From: Pseudonocardia halophobica
Lineage (GTDB): Bacteria; Actinomycetota; Actinomycetes; Mycobacteriales; Pseudonocardiaceae
Reading direction: 5' to 3'
Length of the DNA stretch: 64,000 bases
Assembly (NCBI RefSeq): GCF_027922425.1
Contig: NZ_BSFQ01000012.1
Location: forward strand, 62,001 to 126,000
The translations under genes were made by a program, and so were the position numbers. The notes under the pieces are model-generated. The model did not search any database. It was not told the DNA's origin and saw only the letters and a list, made by a program, of their open reading frames with translations. Within the stretch, counting starts at the first letter, position 1. Every line of letters begins with the position of its first letter. Positions 52,863-61,291 of this stretch are shown here, piece by piece.

Positions 52863-53276
52863 ATGCAGGTCAACGGAATCCACGGCATCAACATCGCCGT
52901 CAAGGACCTCGACCAGTGGACCCGCCGGTACGAGGAGATCTTCGGACTCGAGGCGAAGCCGGTCGACGAGAGTGGCTTCGCGTTCCCCGGGCTGCGGGGC
53001 TCGAACTTCGACATCGGCGGCTTCCAGCTCAACCTCATCGCCAGTGTGGACGAGGGCACGTCGGTGAGCCGCTTCCTGGAGCGGCGCGGGGAGGGCGTCT
53101 TCCTCGTGTCGGTCGGAGTGCAGGATGTCGATGTGGCGACTCGTGAACTGCAGGAGAGCGGACTGACCCCCGTCCTGGGGGAGCCCGCCCGCGGTGAGGG
53201 TCACGCCGCGGTGAACTTCACCCACCCGCGGGACATGGCCGGGGTGCAGCTCGAGTTCATCGAAGTTCCGCGCTGA
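52863..53276 (+). CDS. VOC-superfamily protein (glyoxalase/epimerase-like)
   Basis: The 137-residue protein has IHGINIAVKDLDQWTRRYEEIFGL and a closing FTHPRDMAGVQLEFIEVP, the two beta-alpha-beta-beta-beta modules of the vicinal-oxygen-chelate fold. The HP-x5-GVQLEF ending resembles methylmalonyl-CoA epimerase and hydroxyacyl epimerases. Here it may epimerise a branched acyl-CoA. Weak GGAG sequence precedes the ATG. It is the last structural gene before the regulator. Confidence 0.78.
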   Translation: MQVNGIHGINIAVKDLDQWTRRYEEIFGLEAKPVDESGFAFPGLRGSNFDIGGFQLNLIASVDEGTSVSRFLERRGEGVFLVSVGVQDVDVATRELQESGLTPVLGEPARGEGHAAVNFTHPRDMAGVQLEFIEVPR

Positions 53277-53320
53277 TCCCACGCTGATCGCACGCTGTGA
53301 CTCCACCGGAGGGGGACGTC

Positions 53321-54010
53321 ATGCCCAAGGGCGCCGTGATGCAGGAAGAGCTGACGAAGGCCGCGACGAGGCTGTTCCAGGCCCGCGGTATCCGAGCGGT
53401 CACCCTGCAGGAGATCGCCGACGAGGTCGGCCTGACGAAGGCGGCCCTCTACCACTACTTCACGAACCGGGACGATCTCCTGCGGCACGTCTTCGGCGAC
53501 TGGCTCAAACGCGACATCGAGAAACTCGACGCCGTCACCTCCGCGCCGGGGACGACGCGGGAGAGGCTGCGGCTCTACGTCCGGCACCACATCTCCTGCC
53601 TCACCGAGAACATCGAGCTCTACGGCTTGTCCTTCAGCGCCGAGTCCGAACTGCCCGACGAGGTGCGTGCGGAGTTCCGCAAGTTCAAGCGGGAGAGCGA
53701 TCTCGTGGTCCAGGAGATCATTCGCGAGGGCATGCGCAATGGCGAATTCGTCAGCAGTGACGAGAACATCACGGTCTTCGCGATCGACGGTATGTGCAAC
53801 TGGTTGTGGAAATGGTACCGGTCGTCCGGGTCGCTGAGTCCGGACGAGATCGCCGACAGGTTCACCGATCTAGTCCTCTACGGCCTTGCTTCGCGCGACG
53901 AGGAGCCTGTCGAGGGTCCGGGAGGTCGCACCCGGGAGGAGCTGATCCGCTATCACTCGCGGGCCATTCGATTCCACAGTGAGCGCATCGAGGCGCTCGC
54001 TGCCGAGTAG
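53321..54010 (+). CDS. TetR family regulator
   Basis: The 229-residue protein has the N-terminal helix-turn-helix (VMQEELTKAATRLFQARGIRAVTLQEIADEVGLTKAALYHYFTNRDDLLRHVF), then an all-helical ligand domain. GGAGGGGG sits at the right distance from ATG 53321; a GTG at 53297 is less likely. It lies at the end of the OYE-thiolase-ligase operon, in the same direction. It is therefore likely to be the operon's CoA-ester or acid-responsive repressor, acting at the palindromic sites near 44.6 kb. Confidence 0.88.
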   Translation: MPKGAVMQEELTKAATRLFQARGIRAVTLQEIADEVGLTKAALYHYFTNRDDLLRHVFGDWLKRDIEKLDAVTSAPGTTRERLRLYVRHHISCLTENIELYGLSFSAESELPDEVRAEFRKFKRESDLVVQEIIREGMRNGEFVSSDENITVFAIDGMCNWLWKWYRSSGSLSPDEIADRFTDLVLYGLASRDEEPVEGPGGRTREELIRYHSRAIRFHSERIEALAAE

Positions 54011-54033
54011 CGGCCCGTTCACGTGATGGCGCC

Positions 54034-54279
54034 GTGAGGGAGGACGCGACACTTCCGGAATGGCTCGCCGCGGCGATCGGCGCCCTTGCGGACGGCGACC
54101 TCAACGGTTGGCTGGCCATGTTCGCCCCGGACGACGCCGTCGTTCGGGCCACCGGTCACCACAGGCGCCTCGACGGAGCACCCGTGACTCTGGACTACAT
54201 CTGGTTCATCACGCGTCGGAACGGCAAGGTCACGCACCTGCAGGACCACGCGAACCCGCGTGCGGCGGAGCGGCGATGA
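54034..54279 (+). CDS. Internally shortened SnoaL-like protein
   Basis: An 81-residue product starting at a GTG. The first half (LPEWLAAAIGALADGDLNGWLAMFAPDDAVV) and the last half (APVTLDYIWFITRRNGKVTHLQDHANP) are both typical SnoaL/NTF2-like edges. The central 40 or so residues of the fold are missing, replaced by RATGHHRRLDG. The frame is intact but the domain is incomplete, so it is probably a deletion derivative. Function doubtful. Confidence 0.5.
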   Translation: MREDATLPEWLAAAIGALADGDLNGWLAMFAPDDAVVRATGHHRRLDGAPVTLDYIWFITRRNGKVTHLQDHANPRAAERR

Positions 54280-54371
54280 CCAGGTTCGCCGGCGGCCGAC
54301 GCGGGTACCTTCATGCGCGTCCGTACACGGCCCGGCCGGGACCCGCCGACGCAAGGATCGAGGAGATTCTC

Positions 54372-54893
54372 ATGCCGACGTCACGACCGTCCGGATCGGT
54401 GGGCCGCACAGCCGCAGGTTCTGATCGACCCACGGACTCCGGAGCCGAGAACTCCGGCGCCGAGGCGATCCGCGGCGTCGTCGACGACGTGCGCGAGCTG
54501 TTCCAGCAGGAGCTGCGCACCGCGGGCTCCAACACCGAGGCGATCCGCGGTTTCGTCGACGAGATGCGCGAGCTGCTCCAGCACGAGCTGCGCACCGCGC
54601 AGGAGGAGTTGGCCGGCAAGGCGCGTACGGCCTTCGAGGGGGTGCTGTTCCTCGGCGCCGCCGTGGTGCTCGGGGCCCTGGCCGCCGGCACGTCCACGGT
54701 GCTGATCACGCGGATGCTGGAGAAGGTTCTCCCCCCGACGATGGCGGCCGCGGTCGTGACGGTCGTTCTCGCCGCGGCCGCCGGCGTGCTCGCCGTGATG
54801 GGGCTCGCGGAGGTCCGACGCGCGCTGCCGTTCGTTCCGGAGCGGGCCCTCGACGAGCTGCGCGAGGAGATCCGCGAGGTGATGCCCGGCTGA
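54372..54893 (+). CDS. Membrane protein of the actinobacterial holin-X type
   Basis: A 173-residue protein with a polar N-terminus, two copies of a 25-residue amphipathic repeat (residues about 31-55 and 56-80, EAIRG-V-DD-RELFQQELRTA type), then two hydrophobic helices near 95-120 and 128-148 and a charged tail. It matches the family annotated as putative actinobacterial holin-X, which are membrane proteins of unknown role despite the name. The ATG at 54372 is chosen on family pattern; it follows GAGGAGA. The 75-bp repeat is an internal duplication. Confidence 0.7.
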   Translation: MPTSRPSGSVGRTAAGSDRPTDSGAENSGAEAIRGVVDDVRELFQQELRTAGSNTEAIRGFVDEMRELLQHELRTAQEELAGKARTAFEGVLFLGAAVVLGALAAGTSTVLITRMLEKVLPPTMAAAVVTVVLAAAAGVLAVMGLAEVRRALPFVPERALDELREEIREVMPG

Positions 54894-54926
54894 GCGACCC
54901 CAGGCCGGCCGAGGAGCGTCCTCGCC

Positions 54927-55343
54927 CTACTTCGTCGAGTCCTTGGCGACCAGCACCTCGCCCTCGAGCCCGTCCGGGTCGCGGAAGAAGAGGCTGTGGA
55001 CCCGACCGAAGTCGTTGACGGTGCCGTCGCTCGCTCCGGCGTCGACGAGTCGCCGGCGGATCGTCGCGAACGCCTCGGGTGAGGCCGCCTGGAGGCCGAC
55101 GTGATCGATACGGCCGCGGCCCCACATCGGTGTCTGGCGCCGGGCCTCGGTGTTCCCGGGGATGACGAAGATGTTCAGCTCGGTGTGGGGGCCGATGCGG
55201 ATGACGGTCATCGTCTCGCGGCCGTCCTCGCCGTGCGGGCGGGTCGCGCCGACCTCGGCGTCGAAGACCTCGGAGTAGAAGCGTCCCAGGCGTTCGACGT
55301 CCTCGGAGATCCAGGCGATGTGGTTGATCCCGTCGAGCAACAC
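54927..55343 (-). CDS. VOC-superfamily protein, glyoxalase-like
   Basis: A 138-residue protein with LDGINHIAWISEDVERLGRFYSEVFDAEV at the start and VHSLFFRDPDGLEGEVLV at the end, a clear two-module VOC fold with metal-ligand-type His and Glu. GTG 55343 follows AGGGGGA; an in-frame ATG at 55379 is an alternative. It may act in detoxification or bind a small ligand. Convergent with the holin-X-type gene. Confidence 0.75.
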   Translation of the reverse strand: MLLDGINHIAWISEDVERLGRFYSEVFDAEVGATRPHGEDGRETMTVIRIGPHTELNIFVIPGNTEARRQTPMWGRGRIDHVGLQAASPEAFATIRRRLVDAGASDGTVNDFGRVHSLFFRDPDGLEGEVLVAKDSTK

Positions 55344-55457
55344 TCCGTCCCCCTGTTCCTCGGTGTCGGAGCAGCGCATGTCAGGTCCGGGACGCGTCCT
55401 CGCCGCGATGGGGGTCGTCCTGGCGGTGTGCGTCGTACGGTTCCGCCCGGCAGAGGG

Positions 55458-55640
55458 TCAGCCACGCAGCCGGGTCTGATCCACCCAGGCGCTGACGTCG
55501 ATGCCGTGCCGGGCAGCCATCTCGATGAGGTCCTCCAGGCGCGCCCGGTGCCGCGCCGCCTCGTACGGCTGATCGGCTTCGACGGCGGCGACGAGGCGCT
55601 CCTGGGCCGCCGTGATCTGTATCCGCAGCTCCTCGATCAC
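55458..55640 (-). CDS. 60-residue helical protein
   Basis: GTG start preceded by AAGGAGGAAG at good spacing, encoding MIEELRIQITAAQERLVAAVEADQPYEAARHRARLEDLIEMAARHG. The sequence is amphipathic and mostly helical, likely forming a coiled-coil hairpin or dimer. No domain name applies. It follows the two-domain stress protein gene on the same strand, 62 bp downstream. Confidence 0.6.
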   Translation of the reverse strand: MIEELRIQITAAQERLVAAVEADQPYEAARHRARLEDLIEMAARHGIDVSAWVDQTRLRG

Positions 55641-55702
55641 GATCGTCTTCCTCCTTCCGTGCGACGACGTGCGCGTTCACTGTCGCGGATTGCGGCGGGA
55701 GG

Positions 55703-56308
55703 TCAGTCGGAGCGTGCCGACTGCCGGACCAGCACGTACGACTCGGACCGAGGAACGGTCGTTCCGGCTCGTACCGCGGCGTCCGCCGGCAGTTCCTCGA
55801 GGAGGGCGTCCGCGCGGTCCGCCGCATCCTCGTCCGTCCAGGTGGTCACGAGCAGCAGGCTGCCGCTCTCCCGATCGACGAGCATCTCGGAGCTGCAGAG
55901 ACCGGAGCCGGCGACCATACGGTGCAGGAGCTCGTCCCGGACGAAGGCCAGCCCGGCGTCGATCCTCGCCGGCTCGAGCTGCACACGGGTCATCCGCACC
56001 GCCGCACCCGGATCGGGAACCGCGGGTCGTTCGGCGCCGACGACCTCGAAGCTCTCGGCGACCAGCTCACCACCCGCCGCCACCGCGGCGCTCTCACGGG
56101 CCCGGGTCAGGACGACCTCCGAGGATCGCTGCGGGTCGTCCCAGTAGGACACCGCGACGATGACGCCGCCCTCCCGGTCGACGAGCGTCGTCAGGCCCCG
56201 ATTTCCGTCCACCGCCTCGACCGCACTCCGATCGGACTCCTCGATGCGGGCGACGCCGGAACCGACCTTGGCCCGCAACCCGAAGATGGTGTTGACCCGC
56301 GCGTACAT
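55703..56308 (-). CDS. Duplicated alpha-beta-barrel (ABM-like) protein
   Basis: A 201-residue protein made of two ferredoxin-like halves (about 1-95 and 100-201). Each has a conserved VDRE-G-x-L/V-strand and W residue (VDREGGVIVAVSYWDD and VDRESGSLLLVTTWTD). The pattern suggests a fused dimeric alpha-beta barrel related to ABM/stress-response monooxygenases. ATG 56308 follows GAGGAGGC. Substrate unknown. Confidence 0.7.
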   Translation of the reverse strand: MYARVNTIFGLRAKVGSGVARIEESDRSAVEAVDGNRGLTTLVDREGGVIVAVSYWDDPQRSSEVVLTRARESAAVAAGGELVAESFEVVGAERPAVPDPGAAVRMTRVQLEPARIDAGLAFVRDELLHRMVAGSGLCSSEMLVDRESGSLLLVTTWTDEDAADRADALLEELPADAAVRAGTTVPRSESYVLVRQSARSD

Positions 56309-56690
56309 CAAGAGCCTCCTCAGCGCCCCACCACGATGTGGGACCAGCTCACTGTCGCCCTTGAGTGCACGCCTTCGACAGAAGGCGATAGACCCTCCTG
56401 ATGTGCCGTGCACCACAGGACCGTGTGACACCCGGGGGGCCCGGGCGCACTCGGAGCCGACCTTCGGGGCGGCCGGCCCGCGTGGAGGGGGTTCTCGCGG
56501 ACCGGCCACCGGGTGACGGCCCCAGGGCACGAGGCCGTCGCGGTCGGGTCGCATCCACGGATGCGGCGTTACCTGCCGTTGACCGACAGTTCGACCGCAG
56601 CGATCTCGACCGGCCGGATGTCGCCAGGTCAGGCTCGTGCGGTCCGCAACGCACGTTGTGGTTGAGCCTGCAATCGAAGGCGGACGTGTC
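56309..56690. other. Intergenic region without supported gene
   Basis: About 380 bp. Open frames here lack ribosome sites and show no domain. The region probably includes the promoter of the minus-strand barrel protein and the lost N-terminal part of the GNAT fragment that follows. Confidence 0.5.
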
Positions 56691-56699
56691 GACAATCCT

Positions 56700-56883
56700 G
56701 GAACGCGGCGTTCCGTGGAACGGGCCGTTCTATCGCCGCAACGGCTTCCGTGATCTTCGTCGGGACGAGTGGAGCCCGGGCATGGAGGCGATCCGGGCCG
56801 CCGAGGCGCGCCACGGGCTGCGGGTCGACGCCCGCGTCTTCATGCGGCACGAACCGCCCCGCAGCGACCGGCCCGGCATGTAG
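56700..56883 (+). pseudogene. C-terminal fragment of a GNAT acetyltransferase
   Basis: The plus frame reads VPWNGPFYRRNGFRDLRRDEWSPGMEAIRAAEARHGLRVDARVFMRHE, a clear GNAT C-terminus (the FYRRNGF helix-strand). The acetyl-CoA-binding core is missing; preceding codons are unrelated. No credible start codon is present. It is a truncated relic. Confidence 0.6.
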
Positions 56884-57015
56884 GTCCGGATGGCCCGCCA
56901 GACCCGTCGGCTGCCGAGGTCGTGGCGTTCTCTCGCGACGTGCCCGAGATCGACCGGTTCCGGGGCCACGCCGGCTCCCGGCGGGCGCCCGCCGCCTGCG
57001 CGGGGTCCCGGCTCC

Positions 57016-57774
57016 TCAGGCTTGGTCGTCGACGAGCTCGTGTGCGATGCGCTCGGCTGTGGTGGTCAGCCGGGCGACCCACTCGGGGAGCCGGTCGCGG
57101 CGGTAGCGCGCGGTGGGCAGCGCGATCGACAGGGCGGCACGGGCGGCGACTCCGCCGGCGGTCGGCGCGGGGATCGCGGCGCCGATCGCGGTCACCCCCG
57201 TCTCGGTCTTTCGGTCGTTGACCGCGAAGCCCCGCCGGCGGACCCGGCGCAGGTCGCGCAGGAGGGCGTCGACGTCGGCGACGGGTGAGCCCGCGCGCCC
57301 GTAGAGCGCGCGCACCCGGTCCTCGTCCAGGGTCGCTAGCACGGCCCGGCCGCCCGACGCCAGGTGCGCGGGCAGTACCCGTCCGGCCCGGTCGCCGACC
57401 CGCAGTACCTGGGTGCCCTCGGCCGACGCCACGAACCGTGCCTGGTCGCCCACCACGACGATCAGGTTCGTGGTCTCGTCGATCGCCTCGGTGAGGGCCT
57501 GCAGGTGCGGCAGCGCGATCCGGCGCAGCTCGGTGACCGGTTCGGGGGCCTCGACCCGCCGCAGCACCGGGCCGGCGACGTAGCGGCGGTCCTCGCGCTG
57601 CTCGGCGAAGTCGCGGTAGACCAGCATCGCGAGGAGGCGGTGCGCGGTCGACCGGGCCACCCCCAGCCGCTCCGCGGCCTCGCTGAGCCGCAGCGGCCCC
57701 TCCTGCGCCAGCAACGCCGCGAGGCGCAGGGCGTGGTCCACCGACTGGATGCCGTAGACCGGTCTGTTCTTCAC
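57016..57774 (-). CDS. IclR family regulator
   Basis: The 252-residue protein has an N-terminal winged helix (QSVDHALRLAALLAQEGPLRLSEAAERLGVARSTAHRLLAMLVYRDFAEQREDRRYVAGP) and a C-terminal IclR effector domain with HLASGGRAVLATL. GTG 57774 begins at the helix. It is divergent from an aromatic hydroxylase gene with 80 bp between, and an inverted repeat overlaps its start codon. It likely activates or represses the hydroxylase in response to an aromatic acid. Confidence 0.88.
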   Translation of the reverse strand: MKNRPVYGIQSVDHALRLAALLAQEGPLRLSEAAERLGVARSTAHRLLAMLVYRDFAEQREDRRYVAGPVLRRVEAPEPVTELRRIALPHLQALTEAIDETTNLIVVVGDQARFVASAEGTQVLRVGDRAGRVLPAHLASGGRAVLATLDEDRVRALYGRAGSPVADVDALLRDLRRVRRRGFAVNDRKTETGVTAIGAAIPAPTAGGVAARAALSIALPTARYRRDRLPEWVARLTTTAERIAHELVDDQA

Positions 57775-57804
57775 AGCGGAAGAGTAGCGATGCTCTGTGC
57801 AGAA
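57767..57804. promoter_or_regulatory. Probable IclR operator
   Basis: TTCTTCACAG (57767-57776) and CTGTGCAGAA (57795-57804) are inverted arms matching 9 of 10 positions with an 18-nt spacer. They overlap the iclR start and precede the hydroxylase. The half-site TTCACAG also occurs inverted near 62855-62861 upstream of the transporter gene. Confidence 0.5.
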
Positions 57805-57854
57805 CGGCGGTAGCGTCCCGCGGCGAGAGGGACGCGCCGAGCGAGGAGAGTCGG

Positions 57855-59768
57855 ATGGCCCAGTTCTACGTCGACGGCTACGCGCCGGGAGACCCGTTCG
57901 TCTCCCCGCCGCACCCCGCGGTCGCCGAGCGCCCGCCGTCGGTGCCGGAGACCACCGACGTCCTGGTCGTCGGCTGCGGTCCGGCCGGGCTCGTGCTGGC
58001 GGCGCAGCTGGCGAACTTCCCGGACATCGACACGGTCGTCGTCGACCGCCGGGACGGGCCGCTCGAGGTGGGGCAGGCCGACGGCGTCGCCTGCCGCACC
58101 GTGGAGATGTTCGAGGCGTTCGGGCTGGCCGACCGGCTGATCGGCGAGGGCTACCAGGTCAACGAGGTCAGCTTCTGGCGCCCCGACCCGGCGGACCCCG
58201 GGCGGATCACGCGAACGGGCCGCATCCCGGACGTCGAGGACGGGCTGTCCGAGATGCCGCACATGATCGTGAACCAGGCGCGGATGCTCGCCTACCTGCG
58301 CGACCACATGGCGCGCTCGCCCCGCCGCCTCGAGCCGTACTACGGCCTGCACCTGAGCGGGATCGAGATCGACACCAGCCGCACGGCGGAGTACCCGGTG
58401 ACGGTCACCCTCGCGCACGTCGCCGGCGGCGAGGAGACCGGCGCTTCCTCCACGGTCCGCGCCCGCTACGTCGTCGGGTGCGACGGCGCGCGCAGCAGCA
58501 CCCGGGCCGCTCTCGGGCGCGAGCTCGTCGGCGACCCGACCGACTCGTCGTGGGGCGTGATGGACGTCCTGGCGGTCACCGACTTCCCCGACATCCGGCG
58601 CAAGTGCGCCATCCGGTCCGCGGGCGAGGGCAGCATCCTGATCATCCCCCGCGAGGGCGGCTACCTGGTGCGGCTCTACATCGAGCTCGACAACGTGCGC
58701 GACCGGGAGATGCTGCACGGGCGCAGCGTGACCCCCGAGAAACTGACCGCGGTCGCCAACCGCATCCTGCACCCCTACACACTCGACGTGCGCGACGTCG
58801 GGTGGTGGTCGGTCTACACGATCGGCCAGCGCCTGTGCACCCGCTTCGACGACGTGCCCGACGGACCGGGCCGGCTGCCGCGGGTGTTCATCGCGGGCGA
58901 CGCCTGCCACACCCACAGCGCGAAGGCCGGGCAGGGCATGAACGTCTCGATGGCCGACACCTGGAACCTCGGGTGGAAGCTCGGCGCCGTGCTGCGGGGG
59001 ACCGCCCGCCCCGAGCTCCTGCACACCTACTCCGCGGAGCGACAGCAGGTCGCGCAGCAGCTGATCGACTTCGACCGTGAGTTCGCCGCCTCGTTCAGCG
59101 CCGCGTCCGGCTCGTCCGGCGGCGACCCCGACCCCGAGAAGTTCCAGCGCTACTTCCGCGAGCAGGGCCGGTTCACCGCGGGGGTCGCGGTCCGGTACCC
59201 GCCGTCGATGATCATCGCGGCGGAGCCGGCCCAGCACCTCGCGCGGGGCTTCGAGGTGGGCACGCGGTTCCACTCGGCGCCGGTGGTCCGCCTGGCCGAC
59301 GCCAAGCCGCTCCACCTCGGGCACGTGGCGCGCGCCGACGGCGCGTGGCGCCTCTACCTCTTCGCCGACCGGCGGCACCCCGGCCGGACGGACACCCCGA
59401 TGCGGCGCCTCTGCGACCACCTGGCCTCGGTCGCGTCGCCCCTGCGCAGGTACACCGCGGAGGGCGCCGAGCCGGACTCGGTGATCGACGTCCGGGCGGT
59501 GTTCCAGCAGCACCACCACGACCTGGAGGTCACCGACCTGCCGGTGGTCCTGCTGCCCCGCAAGGGCCGGTTCGCCCTCGTCGACCACGAGAAGGCGTTC
59601 TGCCCCGACCCGAACGCCGAGGACGTCTTCGACCTGCGCGGTGTCGACCGCGACGCGGGCTGCGTCGTCGTGGTGCGCCCGGATCAGTACGTCGCCCACG
59701 TGCTCGGGCTCGACGACCATGCCGGACTCGACGCCTTCTTCGCCGGAGTGCTCACCGAGGCGGGCTGA
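57855..59768 (+). CDS. FAD-dependent aromatic hydroxylase (phenol/3-hydroxybenzoate monooxygenase type)
   Basis: The 637-residue protein has the FAD dinucleotide motif TTDVLVVGCGPAGLVLAAQLA (about residues 33-53), the DG motif YVVGCDGARSSTR and FIAGDACHTHSAKAGQGMNVSMADTWNLGWKL. A C-terminal thioredoxin-like domain (about 450-637) is typical of phenol 2-monooxygenase and 3-hydroxybenzoate 4-monooxygenase. It would hydroxylate an aromatic ring next to an existing hydroxyl using NAD(P)H and O2. ATG 57855 follows GAGGAGAG. The divergent IclR is its likely regulator. Confidence 0.88.
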   Translation: MAQFYVDGYAPGDPFVSPPHPAVAERPPSVPETTDVLVVGCGPAGLVLAAQLANFPDIDTVVVDRRDGPLEVGQADGVACRTVEMFEAFGLADRLIGEGYQVNEVSFWRPDPADPGRITRTGRIPDVEDGLSEMPHMIVNQARMLAYLRDHMARSPRRLEPYYGLHLSGIEIDTSRTAEYPVTVTLAHVAGGEETGASSTVRARYVVGCDGARSSTRAALGRELVGDPTDSSWGVMDVLAVTDFPDIRRKCAIRSAGEGSILIIPREGGYLVRLYIELDNVRDREMLHGRSVTPEKLTAVANRILHPYTLDVRDVGWWSVYTIGQRLCTRFDDVPDGPGRLPRVFIAGDACHTHSAKAGQGMNVSMADTWNLGWKLGAVLRGTARPELLHTYSAERQQVAQQLIDFDREFAASFSAASGSSGGDPDPEKFQRYFREQGRFTAGVAVRYPPSMIIAAEPAQHLARGFEVGTRFHSAPVVRLADAKPLHLGHVARADGAWRLYLFADRRHPGRTDTPMRRLCDHLASVASPLRRYTAEGAEPDSVIDVRAVFQQHHHDLEVTDLPVVLLPRKGRFALVDHEKAFCPDPNAEDVFDLRGVDRDAGCVVVVRPDQYVAHVLGLDDHAGLDAFFAGVLTEAG

Positions 59769-59875
59769 GGGGCGAGGGGAGTAGCTGCGCGGAGACGTTG
59801 CCGAATCACCGGGGCGTGGCGGTTGCTCCTTCCCGACGGGACACTGCCGATGGTGTCGAGTCGTGGGGGACCGTC

Positions 59876-61216
59876 ATGCATGTGGCTGTCGTGGGAGCCG
59901 GGCCGACAGGGCTGTTCACCGCCATGGCGCTGGCCGGGCGCGGTCATCGGGTCACCGTGGTCGATCGGGACACCGGTCCTCGGCCGGACGGGTCGTGGCC
60001 CCGGCGCGGGGTGATGCAGTTCCACCACCCGCACGCCCTGCGCGCCCAGGTGGCCGAGGCACTGCAGGCGGAACTGCCCGACGTGTGGGAGGAGCTCCTC
60101 GCCGCGGGCGCGGAACCCGTGACCGTCGAAGGCGCGGACGGGGCCCGGACGTTGATGGCGGTGCGGTGCCGCCGGTCGACCTTCGAGCAGGTCCTGCGGG
60201 CGGCCGCCGAGCGCCGGCCGGGACTGGACCTCCGAACCGGGCACGTCGACGAGGTGTGCACCTCTCGCGGCCGGGCCACCGGTGTCCGCACCGACGGCGC
60301 GATCCTCGACGCCGATCTGGTGATCGCGGCCACCGGTCGCGCCGGCCGGCTCGGCCAGGACCGGCGCGCCCCGGCACGGGGCGGGGACTGCGGCATCGCC
60401 TACGTCTCCCGCCAGTACCGCCTGCACCCGGGGGCGCAGCCGGGGCCGATGAACTTCCCGCTCGGCCAGACCGACGTCTACCCGGGCTACCAGTCCATCG
60501 TGTTCCTGCACGACAACGGGATCTTCTCCACCGTCATCGCCCGCTCCAGCGACGATCGGGCCCTGGCCGCCCTGCGCCTGACCGAGGTGTTCGAGGCCGC
60601 CGCCGCGGCCATCCCGGCGCTGGCCGCCTGGACCGACCCCGGCCGGGCGCTCCCGTTCACACCGGTCCTGCCGGGCGGGCGCCTGCGCAACACCTACCAG
60701 GGCCAGCTCGACGACACCGGCGCCGTGGCCCTGCCCGGGCTGGTGTTCGTCGGCGACGCCGTGTGCACCACGAACCCTGCTGTCGGACGGGGCATCACCA
60801 CCTCGTTGCTGCAGGCCCGGCAGCTCCTCCACCTGCTCGACGACGACGCGCACGACCTCGTCGGTCTCGGCCTCGCCTTCGACGCCTGGTGCTCCGACAC
60901 CATCGCGCCGTGGTTCGAGGACCACCTCTACTGGGATGCCGAGCTGATCCGTCGATGGGCCGGCGCCGACATCGACCTGACCCGGCCGCTGCCCTCCGAC
61001 CTGGTCGTCGCGGCCGCCCAGGCCGACCCTGGGCTGTTCCCCCTCATCGGGCCCTATCTCGGGATGCGGGCCCTTCCGGCGAGCCTGGACGCCGCGCGAC
61101 CACGAGCCGCGGAGATCTACGCGAGCGGTTGGCGCCCACCGGTACCGCAGGGCCCCAGCCGCGACGACCTCGCCGACCTCGCCGCTGCGCACGGCGCCGG
61201 CACGAGCGGCCGCTGA
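59876..61216 (+). CDS. FAD-dependent monooxygenase-like protein (styrene-monooxygenase style)
   Basis: A 446-residue protein with MHVAVVGAGPTGLFTAMALAGRGHRVTVVDRD as the FAD motif and LPGLVFVGDAVCTTNPAVGRGITTSLLQARQLL as the second. It lacks the thioredoxin-like tail of the preceding hydroxylase. Single-component halogenase, epoxidase or geranylgeranyl reductase relatives share this fold, so the reaction is uncertain. It starts about 110 bp after the hydroxylase. The convergent transporter gene follows. Confidence 0.75.
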   Translation: MHVAVVGAGPTGLFTAMALAGRGHRVTVVDRDTGPRPDGSWPRRGVMQFHHPHALRAQVAEALQAELPDVWEELLAAGAEPVTVEGADGARTLMAVRCRRSTFEQVLRAAAERRPGLDLRTGHVDEVCTSRGRATGVRTDGAILDADLVIAATGRAGRLGQDRRAPARGGDCGIAYVSRQYRLHPGAQPGPMNFPLGQTDVYPGYQSIVFLHDNGIFSTVIARSSDDRALAALRLTEVFEAAAAAIPALAAWTDPGRALPFTPVLPGGRLRNTYQGQLDDTGAVALPGLVFVGDAVCTTNPAVGRGITTSLLQARQLLHLLDDDAHDLVGLGLAFDAWCSDTIAPWFEDHLYWDAELIRRWAGADIDLTRPLPSDLVVAAAQADPGLFPLIGPYLGMRALPASLDAARPRAAEIYASGWRPPVPQGPSRDDLADLAAAHGAGTSGR

Positions 61217-61251
61217 CGGCGGACCAGCTCGTCCGCGTCCCCCGACCCGGC

Positions 61252-61284
61252 CGGCGTCACCCGGGCCGAGGCCGGGTGACGCCG
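61252..61284. terminator. Bidirectional terminator
   Basis: Perfect 13-bp stem CGGCGTCACCCGG / CCGGGTGACGCCG with a 7-nt loop, between the convergent stops of the flavoprotein and the transporter. Confidence 0.75.
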
Positions 61285-61291
61285 TGCGACG

